From: an uncultured Brevibacterium sp.
Lineage (GTDB): Bacteria > Actinomycetota > Actinomycetes > Actinomycetales > Brevibacteriaceae
Direction of reading: 5' to 3'
Length of the DNA stretch: 31,621 nucleotides
Assembly (NCBI GenBank): GCA_902489185.1
Contig: CABTZC010000002.1
Location: forward strand, 1 to 31,621
Part shown: positions 1-6,739 of the stretch, one piece after another
How positions within the stretch are numbered: the first letter of the stretch is position 1
Layout: every line of letters starts with the position of its first letter
Made by a program: the position numbers and the translations under genes
The notes under the pieces: generated by a model
Database searches by the model: none
Told to the model about the DNA's origin: nothing
The model's input: only the letters and a program-made list of their open reading frames with translations

Positions 1-1
1 G

Positions 2-658
2 CAGCTGATCCGCAGCGAGATACGGCGCACGGGCCTGCCGGTTGTGTCATTCCACGCACCCACACTGCTGTTTTTGCCAGGCGTGCTGGATAAGGACCAC
101 TGGACGAAACTGCGTAAGACATGCGACCTCGCGCTCGAATGTGGGGCAGAATCGGTTGTTCTTCACCCGCCGTTTAGGTGGCAAGGCGACTACGCAAAAG
201 GGTTCGTCGACGGCGTGCGTGAACTGGTGAAAGAAACCGGACTGAAAATCGCGGTTGAGAACATGTACCCGTGGCGTGCGGGCCTACGTGAAGTCCTGGT
301 GTACTACCCGGACTGGAACCCGTTAGACGAAGACTACGATCACATGACCTTCGACTTTTCTCACGCGTCAACTGCTGGCATGAATGCGCTTGAAACCGTC
401 GCTGAAATTCAGGACAAGCTTGCAATCGTCCACCTCACCGACGGTTCAGGCTCACTGCGTGACGAACACTTAGTGCCCGGACGCGGCAAAATGCCGGTGG
501 CAGAAACCCTGCAGTACTTGGCCAAACACAACTGGTCCGGCGACGTTGTTGTCGAAGTGAACACACGACTTGTCGCCAAAAAATCTACGCGCACCGCTAT
601 GCTCAAGGAGTCGCTCGAATTCGCCCGAAAACACTTAGGGCTCAACGAATCAACGTAA
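2..658 (+). CDS. Sugar phosphate isomerase/epimerase family protein (5' end missing)
   Basis: A TIM-barrel protein of the xylose isomerase-like / AP endonuclease 2 superfamily. The frame is open back to base 2, so the gene begins outside the window; the GTG at 44 is probably internal. Superfamily metal-site motifs are visible in order: LHPPFRWQGDY, IAVENMYPW (Glu ligand), MTFDFSHAS (Asp and His), IVHLTDGSG (His and Asp), and VVVEVN near the C-terminus (Glu). The substrate cannot be told from sequence. It lies 11 nt upstream of proC, a pairing also found in mycobacteria (Rv0498/Rv0500 region), so it is probably co-transcribed with it. The family call is firm; the reaction is unknown. Confidence 0.85.
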   Translation, partial: QLIRSEIRRTGLPVVSFHAPTLLFLPGVLDKDHWTKLRKTCDLALECGAESVVLHPPFRWQGDYAKGFVDGVRELVKETGLKIAVENMYPWRAGLREVLVYYPDWNPLDEDYDHMTFDFSHASTAGMNALETVAEIQDKLAIVHLTDGSGSLRDEHLVPGRGKMPVAETLQYLAKHNWSGDVVVEVNTRLVAKKSTRTAMLKESLEFARKHLGLNEST

Positions 659-669
659 GGAGCTAACGC

Positions 670-1485
670 GTGCGTATTGCCTTTGTCGGAACCGGATCCA
701 TGGGATCAGCACTCCTAGAAGGTGTACAAGCTTCCACCGATGCGCAGATCGTCGCAACGTGTGCATCTACCGCCTCAGCCACCCGCCTTCACGAACGGCT
801 CGGGGTCGACACGCTGGCAGTTGAAACGACCTCGGACGCTAACATTCAAGCCATCCGTGGGGCCCAATTCGTGTTCGTGGGAGTGAAACCGTGGATGCTG
901 GCGCAGACGCTGAAAGAAATCGCACCTCACCTGGAACCGCAGGCCGTGGTGGTCTCCATGGCCGCAGGATTCTCGCTTGCAGACATGGCGAAGCACGTGC
1001 CTACCAACCCCGTTGTGCGTATTATGCCCAACACGCCCTCACAGCTGGGCCGAGGTGTCATTGCGCTGTCCGCGGGGCAGGGAGTGAGTGATCAGCAGGT
1101 GCAGACGCTCACCGAACTGCTCACCGGTGCCGGACTGGTGTTCCCGCTTGAGGAAGAACAGATCGGGGCGATGACCGCGATTTCCGGTTCTGGTGTTGCC
1201 TACTTCTTCTTGCTGGCCGAATCGCTTGCGAAAACGGGAGTGGAACTTGGCCTGGACGAAGAAACCGCAAACCGCATGGTTGCCCAAACTGCGCTGGGTG
1301 CCGGGTTGCTGTTGGATCGCACGCCTGAACCCGCTGATCTGCGCAAGGCCGTGACCAGCAAGGGCGGGACCACTCACGCGGCAATCGAAACCTTCCGCGC
1401 ACACAACTTCGACGACATCGTTTTCAAAGCCGGAACAGCGGCCGTTGAACGTGGAAAAGAAATGGAAAGAGAGAACGCTGAATGA
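670..1485 (+). CDS. proC: Pyrroline-5-carboxylate reductase
   Basis: Last step of proline synthesis: reduces 1-pyrroline-5-carboxylate to L-proline with NAD(P)H, in the cytoplasm. It is 271 residues, the usual family length. A Rossmann nucleotide-binding motif GTGSMG lies at residues 7-12, MPNTP at 119-123, and the C-terminal P5CR signature region includes SGSG (172-175) and SKGGTT (230-235). The start is GTG, with AAGGAG (657-662) about 7 nt upstream. The stop overlaps the next start (ATGA at 1482-1485), so it is translationally coupled to the DUF2079 gene. Confidence 0.95.
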   Translation: MRIAFVGTGSMGSALLEGVQASTDAQIVATCASTASATRLHERLGVDTLAVETTSDANIQAIRGAQFVFVGVKPWMLAQTLKEIAPHLEPQAVVVSMAAGFSLADMAKHVPTNPVVRIMPNTPSQLGRGVIALSAGQGVSDQQVQTLTELLTGAGLVFPLEEEQIGAMTAISGSGVAYFFLLAESLAKTGVELGLDEETANRMVAQTALGAGLLLDRTPEPADLRKAVTSKGGTTHAAIETFRAHNFDDIVFKAGTAAVERGKEMERENAE

Positions 1486-2786
1486 GCAAGGACGCCCAGG
1501 TTCAGCGGCTTGGAGCAGCTGGCGCTGTATGTGTGCTAGGTTTTGCCCTCTACGCCACCCTTTCGGTCATGATGTGGCGAGGCTTCATCAGCCCGTCGTG
1601 GGACTTGGGTATCTTCACCCAACTGGCTGACCAGTACGCGCATTTCCGTGCCCCTGTGGTCAACATTAAGGGCGACGGGTACAACCTCTTAGGCGACCAC
1701 TTCCACCCCATCTTGATCCTGTTAGGTCCCATTTTTCGGATCTTTCCGTCAGGTCTCACCCTGCTGATCGTCCAGTCTGCGCTTTTCGCAATCTCGGCAT
1801 GGCCACTCACACGTTTAGCTCTTGAACGGTTTGGCATGACGGGTGGTTCGCTTCTGGGTGCCTCCTACATCCTGTCGTGGGGTTTGATCAACGCAGTATG
1901 GTCCCAGTTCCACGAGATCGCTTTTGCGATGCCACTGATCGCCTTTGGCCTGGTGTGGTGGATGAGAGATAAACGCATCCACGCAGCTGTCGCAATTGGC
2001 CTCTTAGTGTTTGTGAAAGAAGATCTGGGCCTTATGGTTCTGATGTTCGGTCTGGCTGTGTTGTTGAAAGACCGCAAGGACTGGCAGTGGGCAACCGGTT
2101 TCGCCACGTGGGGAATCCTGTGGTTCGTGCTCACGGTGAAGGTCATTCTTCCCGCGCTCAACCCAATGGGACAGTACGACTACACCGACAACGTGTCCGT
2201 TGCTGAAACACTCACTCAGTCCGTCGACACCAAATTTGCCGTCGTGTGCGTGTTGATCCTGGCAGCTGGGGTGATCGGAATTAAGAGCCCCTTCATGCTC
2301 ATGATGCTTCCCACCTTGGCATGGCGATTTGTTGGAAATGTCGAGTACTACTGGGGCTTCGACTTCCACTATTCCGCCGTCCTCATTCCCATCGCAGCGG
2401 CATCGATGATCGACGCGGCTCCTCGTCGGTTCTTCAAACTGGCACCAGCGGTTGCGTTAGTGACTGCATGTGCAATGCTGGCTCAGTCACAGATCAATCT
2501 GCTGTGGAAATACGACGGTTATGCGTCACCCAGCGCGCAAGGCGCAATCGAAGCAGCCTCGGAATACGACACGGTGGCCACCGATATTTACTTGCTCGCC
2601 TACACGGTTCCCCACGCCAACACGTACTGGTACGGAACCGTAGGTGACGTTCAACCAGACGCTGTGCTTTTTAACACCACCAAGACTGAATACTCGCCAG
2701 AGTCGTGGGCACAAAGTAAGTATGGTGGCGTGTGGAACGTCGTATTCGACGACGGTACGTACAAGGTCGCCGCACGCCAAGAGTGA
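1482..2786 (+). CDS. DUF2079 family polytopic membrane protein
   Basis: A 434-residue integral membrane protein with about nine or ten hydrophobic segments. The N-terminal part carries features typical of the DUF2079 family: WDLGIFTQLADQ followed by GDHFHPILILLGPIF, and later QFHEIAFAMPL and FDFHYSAVLIPI. The family resembles GT-C type membrane glycosyltransferases in topology, but no activity is established for this protein. It starts inside the proC stop codon (ATGA overlap), the third gene of that operon. It converges on trkA with only 24 nt between the stops and no clear hairpin terminator. Role unknown; possibly cell-envelope polysaccharide or lipid modification (inference). Confidence 0.8.
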   Translation: MSKDAQVQRLGAAGAVCVLGFALYATLSVMMWRGFISPSWDLGIFTQLADQYAHFRAPVVNIKGDGYNLLGDHFHPILILLGPIFRIFPSGLTLLIVQSALFAISAWPLTRLALERFGMTGGSLLGASYILSWGLINAVWSQFHEIAFAMPLIAFGLVWWMRDKRIHAAVAIGLLVFVKEDLGLMVLMFGLAVLLKDRKDWQWATGFATWGILWFVLTVKVILPALNPMGQYDYTDNVSVAETLTQSVDTKFAVVCVLILAAGVIGIKSPFMLMMLPTLAWRFVGNVEYYWGFDFHYSAVLIPIAAASMIDAAPRRFFKLAPAVALVTACAMLAQSQINLLWKYDGYASPSAQGAIEAASEYDTVATDIYLLAYTVPHANTYWYGTVGDVQPDAVLFNTTKTEYSPESWAQSKYGGVWNVVFDDGTYKVAARQE

Positions 2787-2810
2787 GGCTAACCGGCCGG
2801 CCTTGTAAAA

Positions 2811-3485
2811 CTACGGGCGGTCGGCGAAACGAGCCAGAAGCTCCACATGGCCCGCAACGATGAGCACATCGTGCGGTCCAATGCGGCTCGTCGGTTCTGC
2901 GTAGGTGAAGTCCCGTCCGGGCCCCTTCACACCGACAACGGTGACGCCGTACTTTTGGCGAATATCGGATTCTGCCAAGGTGAAGTCTTGCACCTCTTTA
3001 GGCGGACGCATTTTCACTACAGCGAACTGACCATCGTCGAACTCGATGAAGTCCAACATGCGCGAAGACACGAGGTGCGCCACACGGGCTCCGGCCTCGG
3101 ATTCCGGGTACAGAACGTGCTCAGCGCCAATGCGTTTGAGGATTTTTCCGTGCGCCAGAGAAATGGCTTTTGCCCAGATTTGCTCAACACCCAAGTCAAC
3201 TAAATTAGCCGTGGTGAGAACGCTTGCCTCAATGGACGTTCCAATCCCCACAACAGCAGTGTTGAAATCCTGGGCACCCACTTGACGGAGAGCTTCAATA
3301 TTCGTGGAATCTGCCTCAACGACGTGGGTGAGCTTGCCCATCCACTCGCTCACAACCTCGGGGTTGCGTTCCACCGCCATCACTTGCCGACCCAGCTTCA
3401 TGAGATTGGACGCAGTTGAAGCGCCAAAACGCCCCAGCCCAATAACCAGGACGGAACGGTTGTCGCGGGAGTCTTGTTTAGCCAA
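2811..3485 (-). CDS. trkA: Potassium uptake regulatory subunit TrkA/KtrA
   Basis: Cytoplasmic NAD(H)/ATP-binding RCK protein that gates the TrkH/KtrB potassium channel-transporter. It is 224 residues, the one-RCK (KtrA-like) size rather than the double-length E. coli TrkA. The Rossmann motif GLGRFG is at residues 16-21, with the acidic residue ending strand beta-2 at E39. A RCK_C (TrkA-C) domain follows from about residue 140. The start is TTG at 3485-3483, supported by GAGAGG 7 nt upstream; no closer ATG exists in frame. The start overlaps the trkH stop by 8 nt, so translation is coupled to trkH. Confidence 0.9.
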   Translation of the reverse strand: MAKQDSRDNRSVLVIGLGRFGASTASNLMKLGRQVMAVERNPEVVSEWMGKLTHVVEADSTNIEALRQVGAQDFNTAVVGIGTSIEASVLTTANLVDLGVEQIWAKAISLAHGKILKRIGAEHVLYPESEAGARVAHLVSSRMLDFIEFDDGQFAVVKMRPPKEVQDFTLAESDIRQKYGVTVVGVKGPGRDFTYAEPTSRIGPHDVLIVAGHVELLARFADRP

Positions 3486-4887
3486 TGATCGGCCTCTCTT
3501 CTGGGTACCTGAACAAGCGCTTCGTGGATCGGCTGGACACTGCCGCAGCGAGGGTAATCGTCCCTAAGCGACCCAATAACATTAGCGAACTGAGAATGTA
3601 GAGGCCAGAGTCTGGGGCCGTGCTCGTGATACCTATTGACAAGCCAACCGTGCCAAAAGCAGAAATCACTTCGAACAACACTCGGTCCAGCGACTCGTGG
3701 GTGACCTGGAGAAGCGCAATCGTGCCCACGAGGACAAGAGCCAGACCTGCGAAAACCACCGAGATTGCGACCCGGGCCACGTTGTGTCCGATTCGGCGGC
3801 CAAAAGCAGTGACATCGTCGTAACCGCGTGCCTCGGCCCACGCGGCCAAAATCAAAACCGCCAGCGTCGTCACTTTGACACCGCCCGCGGTTGATGAAGA
3901 ACCGCCACCAATGAACATGAGGATGTCCGTGACTAAGTGGCTAGCAGGACTCAGCAGATCCATATCGATTGTGTTGAACCCACCTGAACGGGTCATCACC
4001 GACATGAATAACGTCTCCCAGAAAGTGGCCCCGAAGCCCTTGTTTCCCAGTGTGTCCGGGTTGTTGTATTCGAGTCCAAAGAAGAGGAAAAATCCCACAG
4101 CGACCAAGATCGATGACGTTGTGAGCGTCAGTTTTGTGTGCAGGTCCCACGAACGTGGCTTGTTCCACAAAATAGTGGCCACCAGAATGACCGGGAATCC
4201 CAACGACCCCACGAATACCGAAAACATGAGTGCGAAAAGGATCCATGGGTCATCAGCGTAGTAGGCAATACCTCCCGGGTGGATAGAAAAACCCGCGTTA
4301 TTGAACGACGAAACGGCGTAAAAAACCGAGTACCAGAGAGCCGTGCCCACTTCCTCACCTCGCATGAGGAAGCGCGGAAAAAGCATCGCAAAAATGACAC
4401 TTTCAACAGCTAACGCCGTAATCACCACCGCGCGAAGAAGCGAACCAACTTGTCCAAGGGAACTGGCGTTCGTTGCCTGCATTGCAATCAGACGCTGGCG
4501 AACCCCAAGGCCTTTCGAAACAACCATTCCCAAAACTGACGCCAGGGTGAGAATACCCAAGCCACCGAGTTGAACCGCCAGAATGATCGTGACCAGGCCA
4601 AATCCAGTCCAATAGTCTTGAAAGTCCACCGGAGTTAAACCAGTCACGCACACTGCTGACACACTGACCGTGAGCGACCGGGCAAACGAAATATCGTCAG
4701 GGTTCTGATGCGAAATGGGTAGCAGAAGCAACACCGTGAAAAGTGCGACTACCGCTAAGAACGAAAAGATCGCCAAACGCGCCGGCGACGCTTCGGCAAC
4801 CCTGTCAATGAAGTCGCGCGTGCGTCGCCCCGGCGAAAACACAACCTCGGAAAAGGTTCGCTTGGGAGAACTCACGAATGACAGCAT
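3478..4887 (-). CDS. trkH: TrkH/KtrB family potassium transporter subunit
   Basis: Membrane subunit of a Trk/Ktr potassium uptake system. With the ATG at 4887 it is 469 residues with about ten membrane segments. All four pore-loop selectivity-filter regions are recognisable: VTGL (81-84), NNAGF (196-200), TRSGGFN (299-305) and GTVGLS (412-417). The start is uncertain. The frame stays open to a GTG at 4932, but that would overlap the divergent acuC gene. The ATG at 4887 gives a typical N-terminus, while the GTG at 4875 lies 7 nt from a TATGCT box and could be a leaderless start. It is followed by trkA with an 8-nt overlap; the two subunits work together. Confidence 0.9.
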   Translation of the reverse strand: MLSFVSSPKRTFSEVVFSPGRRTRDFIDRVAEASPARLAIFSFLAVVALFTVLLLLPISHQNPDDISFARSLTVSVSAVCVTGLTPVDFQDYWTGFGLVTIILAVQLGGLGILTLASVLGMVVSKGLGVRQRLIAMQATNASSLGQVGSLLRAVVITALAVESVIFAMLFPRFLMRGEEVGTALWYSVFYAVSSFNNAGFSIHPGGIAYYADDPWILFALMFSVFVGSLGFPVILVATILWNKPRSWDLHTKLTLTTSSILVAVGFFLFFGLEYNNPDTLGNKGFGATFWETLFMSVMTRSGGFNTIDMDLLSPASHLVTDILMFIGGGSSSTAGGVKVTTLAVLILAAWAEARGYDDVTAFGRRIGHNVARVAISVVFAGLALVLVGTIALLQVTHESLDRVLFEVISAFGTVGLSIGITSTAPDSGLYILSSLMLLGRLGTITLAAAVSSRSTKRLFRYPEERPIIG

Positions 4888-4888
4888 A
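4883..4888 (-). promoter_or_regulatory. Possible -10 box for trkH (TATGCT)
   Basis: Read on the minus strand, TATGCT is followed by 7 nt and then the in-frame GTG at 4875-4873, the spacing of leaderless actinobacterial promoters (TANNNT centred about 10 nt before +1). If this is used, trkH starts at 4875, because the box itself covers the ATG at 4887. The same block ACTATGCTG precedes menB. Confidence 0.35.
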
Positions 4889-4911
4889 GTGGGATCGACG
4901 CTGAGACGGGC

Positions 4912-4917
4912 TACAGT
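4912..4917 (+). promoter_or_regulatory. Putative -10 box for leaderless acuC (TACAGT)
   Basis: TACAGT is followed by 6 nt and then the acuC ATG at 4924, with no Shine-Dalgarno sequence before that ATG. This is the spacing expected when the A of ATG is the transcription start. No convincing -35 element is visible. The block CTACAGT recurs before menC. Confidence 0.5.
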
Positions 4918-4923
4918 GGTGAC

Positions 4924-6117
4924 ATGAGTCACGATGTTTTTGTTGTCTGGGACGAGTCAGTGACCGAATACAACTTTGGTCCTTCCCACCCTATGCATCC
5001 ACTGCGCTTAGATTTAACAGCCAAACTGGCAACCGACCTCAACATTTTTGACCACCCGCGCGTCCACCTCGGCGCGATTCCACAGGTCGACGACGACGCG
5101 CTGAAGAAATTACACGCTGCTGACTTCATTGAGGCCGTCAAAGACGCTGGACGCACCAGTGAGCTTTCAAAAGAAATCATTGAGGCCTACGGGGTAGGGA
5201 CGGAAGATGTCCCACGTTTTGACGGCATCCACGAAGCCTCCGGTCGCCTCTATATGGGGTCGATCGCTGCCGCCCAGGCCATCATCAACGGTTCATACGT
5301 GCGTGCAGTGAACTTCTGCGGAGGCATGCACCATGCGATGCCCGGCAAAGCTGCCGGATTCTGCGTGTACAACGACGTCGCGGCGGCTGTTCAAGAATTC
5401 CTCGACAACGGCTATGAACGGGTTGTCTACATTGATCTTGATGCTCACCACGGAGACGGGGTTGAACACTTTTTCTGGGACGATCCGCGAGTGCTGACGA
5501 TCTCGCTCCACGAAAACGGCCGCTTCCTGTTCCCTGGCACCGGGTTCGCCGCTGACATCGGAGGCCTCCAGGCAGCCGCGAGCGCCATGAATATCGCACT
5601 CCCACCTCGGACGTCTGACAGTGACTGGCTCCGCGCACTCGATGCCACCGTTCCGCACATCCTCCGGGAGTTCAAACCACAAGTCATCGTGTCTCAGCAC
5701 GGATGCGACGGGCACCGGCAGGATCCACTGACTCACCTGCGCCTCTCCGTTGACGCGATGCGCAAAGGTGCTCAATGGGTCCGAGACTTAGCCGACGAAC
5801 TGTGCGACGGCAAGTGGGTCGCAACCGGAGGTGGAGGATATGCCATCATTGACGTGGTGCCGCGCGCGTGGTCGCAGATCGTCGCAATTTCTGCGGGTAT
5901 CGACCTTGACCCAGGAACAGAAATTCCGCAACGGTGGCGTGATTACGTCATGACACTCACCGGGCGGGAAGCTCCCCTGCGTATGACTGACGGCGGCACC
6001 AATGACTTTCAGCCATGGACGTACGGTTATGACCCAGAGGCAGACATTGACCGTGCCGTTATGGCCACGCGCAAAGCCATATTCCCGTTCTACGGTTTGG
6101 ACCCGTACTACGACTGA
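4924..6117 (+). CDS. acuC: AcuC-type deacetylase (histone deacetylase superfamily)
   Basis: Zinc-dependent deacetylase of the arginase/HDAC fold. In Bacillus, AcuC deacetylates acetyl-CoA synthetase and so tunes acetate use; the same job is inferred here. It is 397 residues, normal for the family. Visible active-site residues: the catalytic pair H136-H137 in GGMHHAMP, zinc ligands D173 and H175 in DLDAHHGDG and D262 in HGCDGH, and the transition-state tyrosine in GGGGY (about residue 306). It is divergent from trkH with a very short intergenic region and appears leaderless. No acetyl-CoA synthetase or acetyltransferase gene is nearby, so the substrate is not shown by context. Confidence 0.88.
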   Translation: MSHDVFVVWDESVTEYNFGPSHPMHPLRLDLTAKLATDLNIFDHPRVHLGAIPQVDDDALKKLHAADFIEAVKDAGRTSELSKEIIEAYGVGTEDVPRFDGIHEASGRLYMGSIAAAQAIINGSYVRAVNFCGGMHHAMPGKAAGFCVYNDVAAAVQEFLDNGYERVVYIDLDAHHGDGVEHFFWDDPRVLTISLHENGRFLFPGTGFAADIGGLQAAASAMNIALPPRTSDSDWLRALDATVPHILREFKPQVIVSQHGCDGHRQDPLTHLRLSVDAMRKGAQWVRDLADELCDGKWVATGGGGYAIIDVVPRAWSQIVAISAGIDLDPGTEIPQRWRDYVMTLTGREAPLRMTDGGTNDFQPWTYGYDPEADIDRAVMATRKAIFPFYGLDPYYD

Positions 6118-6141
6118 CGCCGTTAGTTTGACCACATGCGT

Positions 6142-6171
6142 TTGAGATGAATAGCCACCTACCGATACACT
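6142..6171 (+). promoter_or_regulatory. Putative promoter for the bS22 gene
   Basis: TTGAGA (6142-6147) and TACACT (6166-6171) are separated by 18 nt, matching a housekeeping sigma promoter. The leader to the ATG at 6239 is about 60 nt and contains a small dyad, TCGTG-GG-CACGA (6190-6201). This is the only gene-free stretch of note here (6118-6238). Confidence 0.5.
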
Positions 6172-6238
6172 TACGTGGTTATGTTCAGCTCGTGGGCACG
6201 AAAAGTTCACGAGAAGTTGCCGAGTATTGAGGTACCTT

Positions 6239-6337
6239 ATGGGTTCAGTCATTAAGAAGCGCCGCAAGCGGATGTCAAAGAAAAAGCACCGCAAGCTTCT
6301 GCGTAAGACGCGTCACCAGCGTCGCAACAAGAAGTAA
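6239..6337 (+). CDS. Small 30S ribosomal protein bS22 (AURKAIP1/COX24-domain peptide)
   Basis: A 32-residue, extremely basic peptide beginning MGSVIKKRRKRMSKKKHR and ending QRRNKK. This closely matches the actinobacterial small-subunit protein described from mycobacterial ribosome structures as bS22 and annotated elsewhere as an AURKAIP1/COX24 domain protein. The ATG is preceded by TGAGGT (about 6 nt spacing), and the gene has its own upstream promoter and a downstream hairpin terminator. Its place between proC/acuC and the heme genes matches the mycobacterial order (Rv0500B). It is easily missed because it is under 100 nt. Confidence 0.92.
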   Translation: MGSVIKKRRKRMSKKKHRKLLRKTRHQRRNKK

Positions 6338-6352
6338 TATATTAGTCACAAT

Positions 6353-6380
6353 CCCCGTCGATAAAGCGTCGACGGGGTTT
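6353..6380 (+). terminator. Rho-independent terminator after bS22
   Basis: A perfect 9-bp stem, CCCCGTCGA (6353-6361) with TCGACGGGG (6369-6377), a 7-nt loop, and a short T run (TTT). It starts 15 nt after the bS22 stop and should separate that transcript from the glutaredoxin-heme genes. Confidence 0.8.
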
Positions 6381-6397
6381 CGTGCGTAAGAGAAACC

Positions 6398-6679
6398 ATG
6401 TCGGGAAACACCGTGACTTTCGTTGACCGGGTTGGTTGTCATCTGTGTGATGAGGCGAAAGAAACCGTCACCCGTGTGATCGACCAGGTGACCCAAGAAA
6501 CGGGTCACACATGGACGCTCGAGGTAGTCGATGTCGACAGTGACAGGGAGCTACTGGAACTCTACGACTGGGAAGTGCCGGTCGTCCTGGTCAATGGTCG
6601 GCAGCACAGCTTTCACCGCGTAGATGCGCGTAGGCTAAAAGCCTCACTCATTCGGGTATCCCGCACGAACACAACCTAG
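6398..6679 (+). CDS. Glutaredoxin-like protein (DUF836 family)
   Basis: A 93-residue thioredoxin-fold protein. The redox motif CHLC is at residues 14-17 (GCHLCDEA), followed later by the cis-proline region EVPVVLVNG typical of glutaredoxins. The family is a thiol-disulfide oxidoreductase or electron carrier, but the partner is unknown. Homologues sit just upstream of hemA in mycobacteria (Rv0508), the same place as here, 60 nt before hemAC. It may be transcribed with the heme genes; I see no terminator between them and no clear promoter in 6680-6739. No good Shine-Dalgarno precedes the ATG. Confidence 0.82.
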   Translation: MSGNTVTFVDRVGCHLCDEAKETVTRVIDQVTQETGHTWTLEVVDVDSDRELLELYDWEVPVVLVNGRQHSFHRVDARRLKASLIRVSRTNTT

Positions 6680-6739
6680 CCAGAAGGTCCAGTCCACACA
6701 ACCTATCCACATCACCAAGCTGCGTTTGAGGGGTTCTCA

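Noticed and set aside
2793..2802. GGCCGGCC palindrome between the DUF2079 gene and trkA as a terminator
   Set aside because: It is a perfect palindrome without a loop and lacks a T-rich tail in a useful position, so it cannot form a normal terminator hairpin.
4888..4932. GTG start of trkH at 4932
   Set aside because: It would overlap the acuC start and its promoter box, and adds residues with no membrane or family features.
6190..6201. TCGTG-GG-CACGA dyad as a defined operator
   Set aside because: It is only 5 bp per arm and no matching copy was seen before the heme genes, so it is mentioned only as a possible leader structure.
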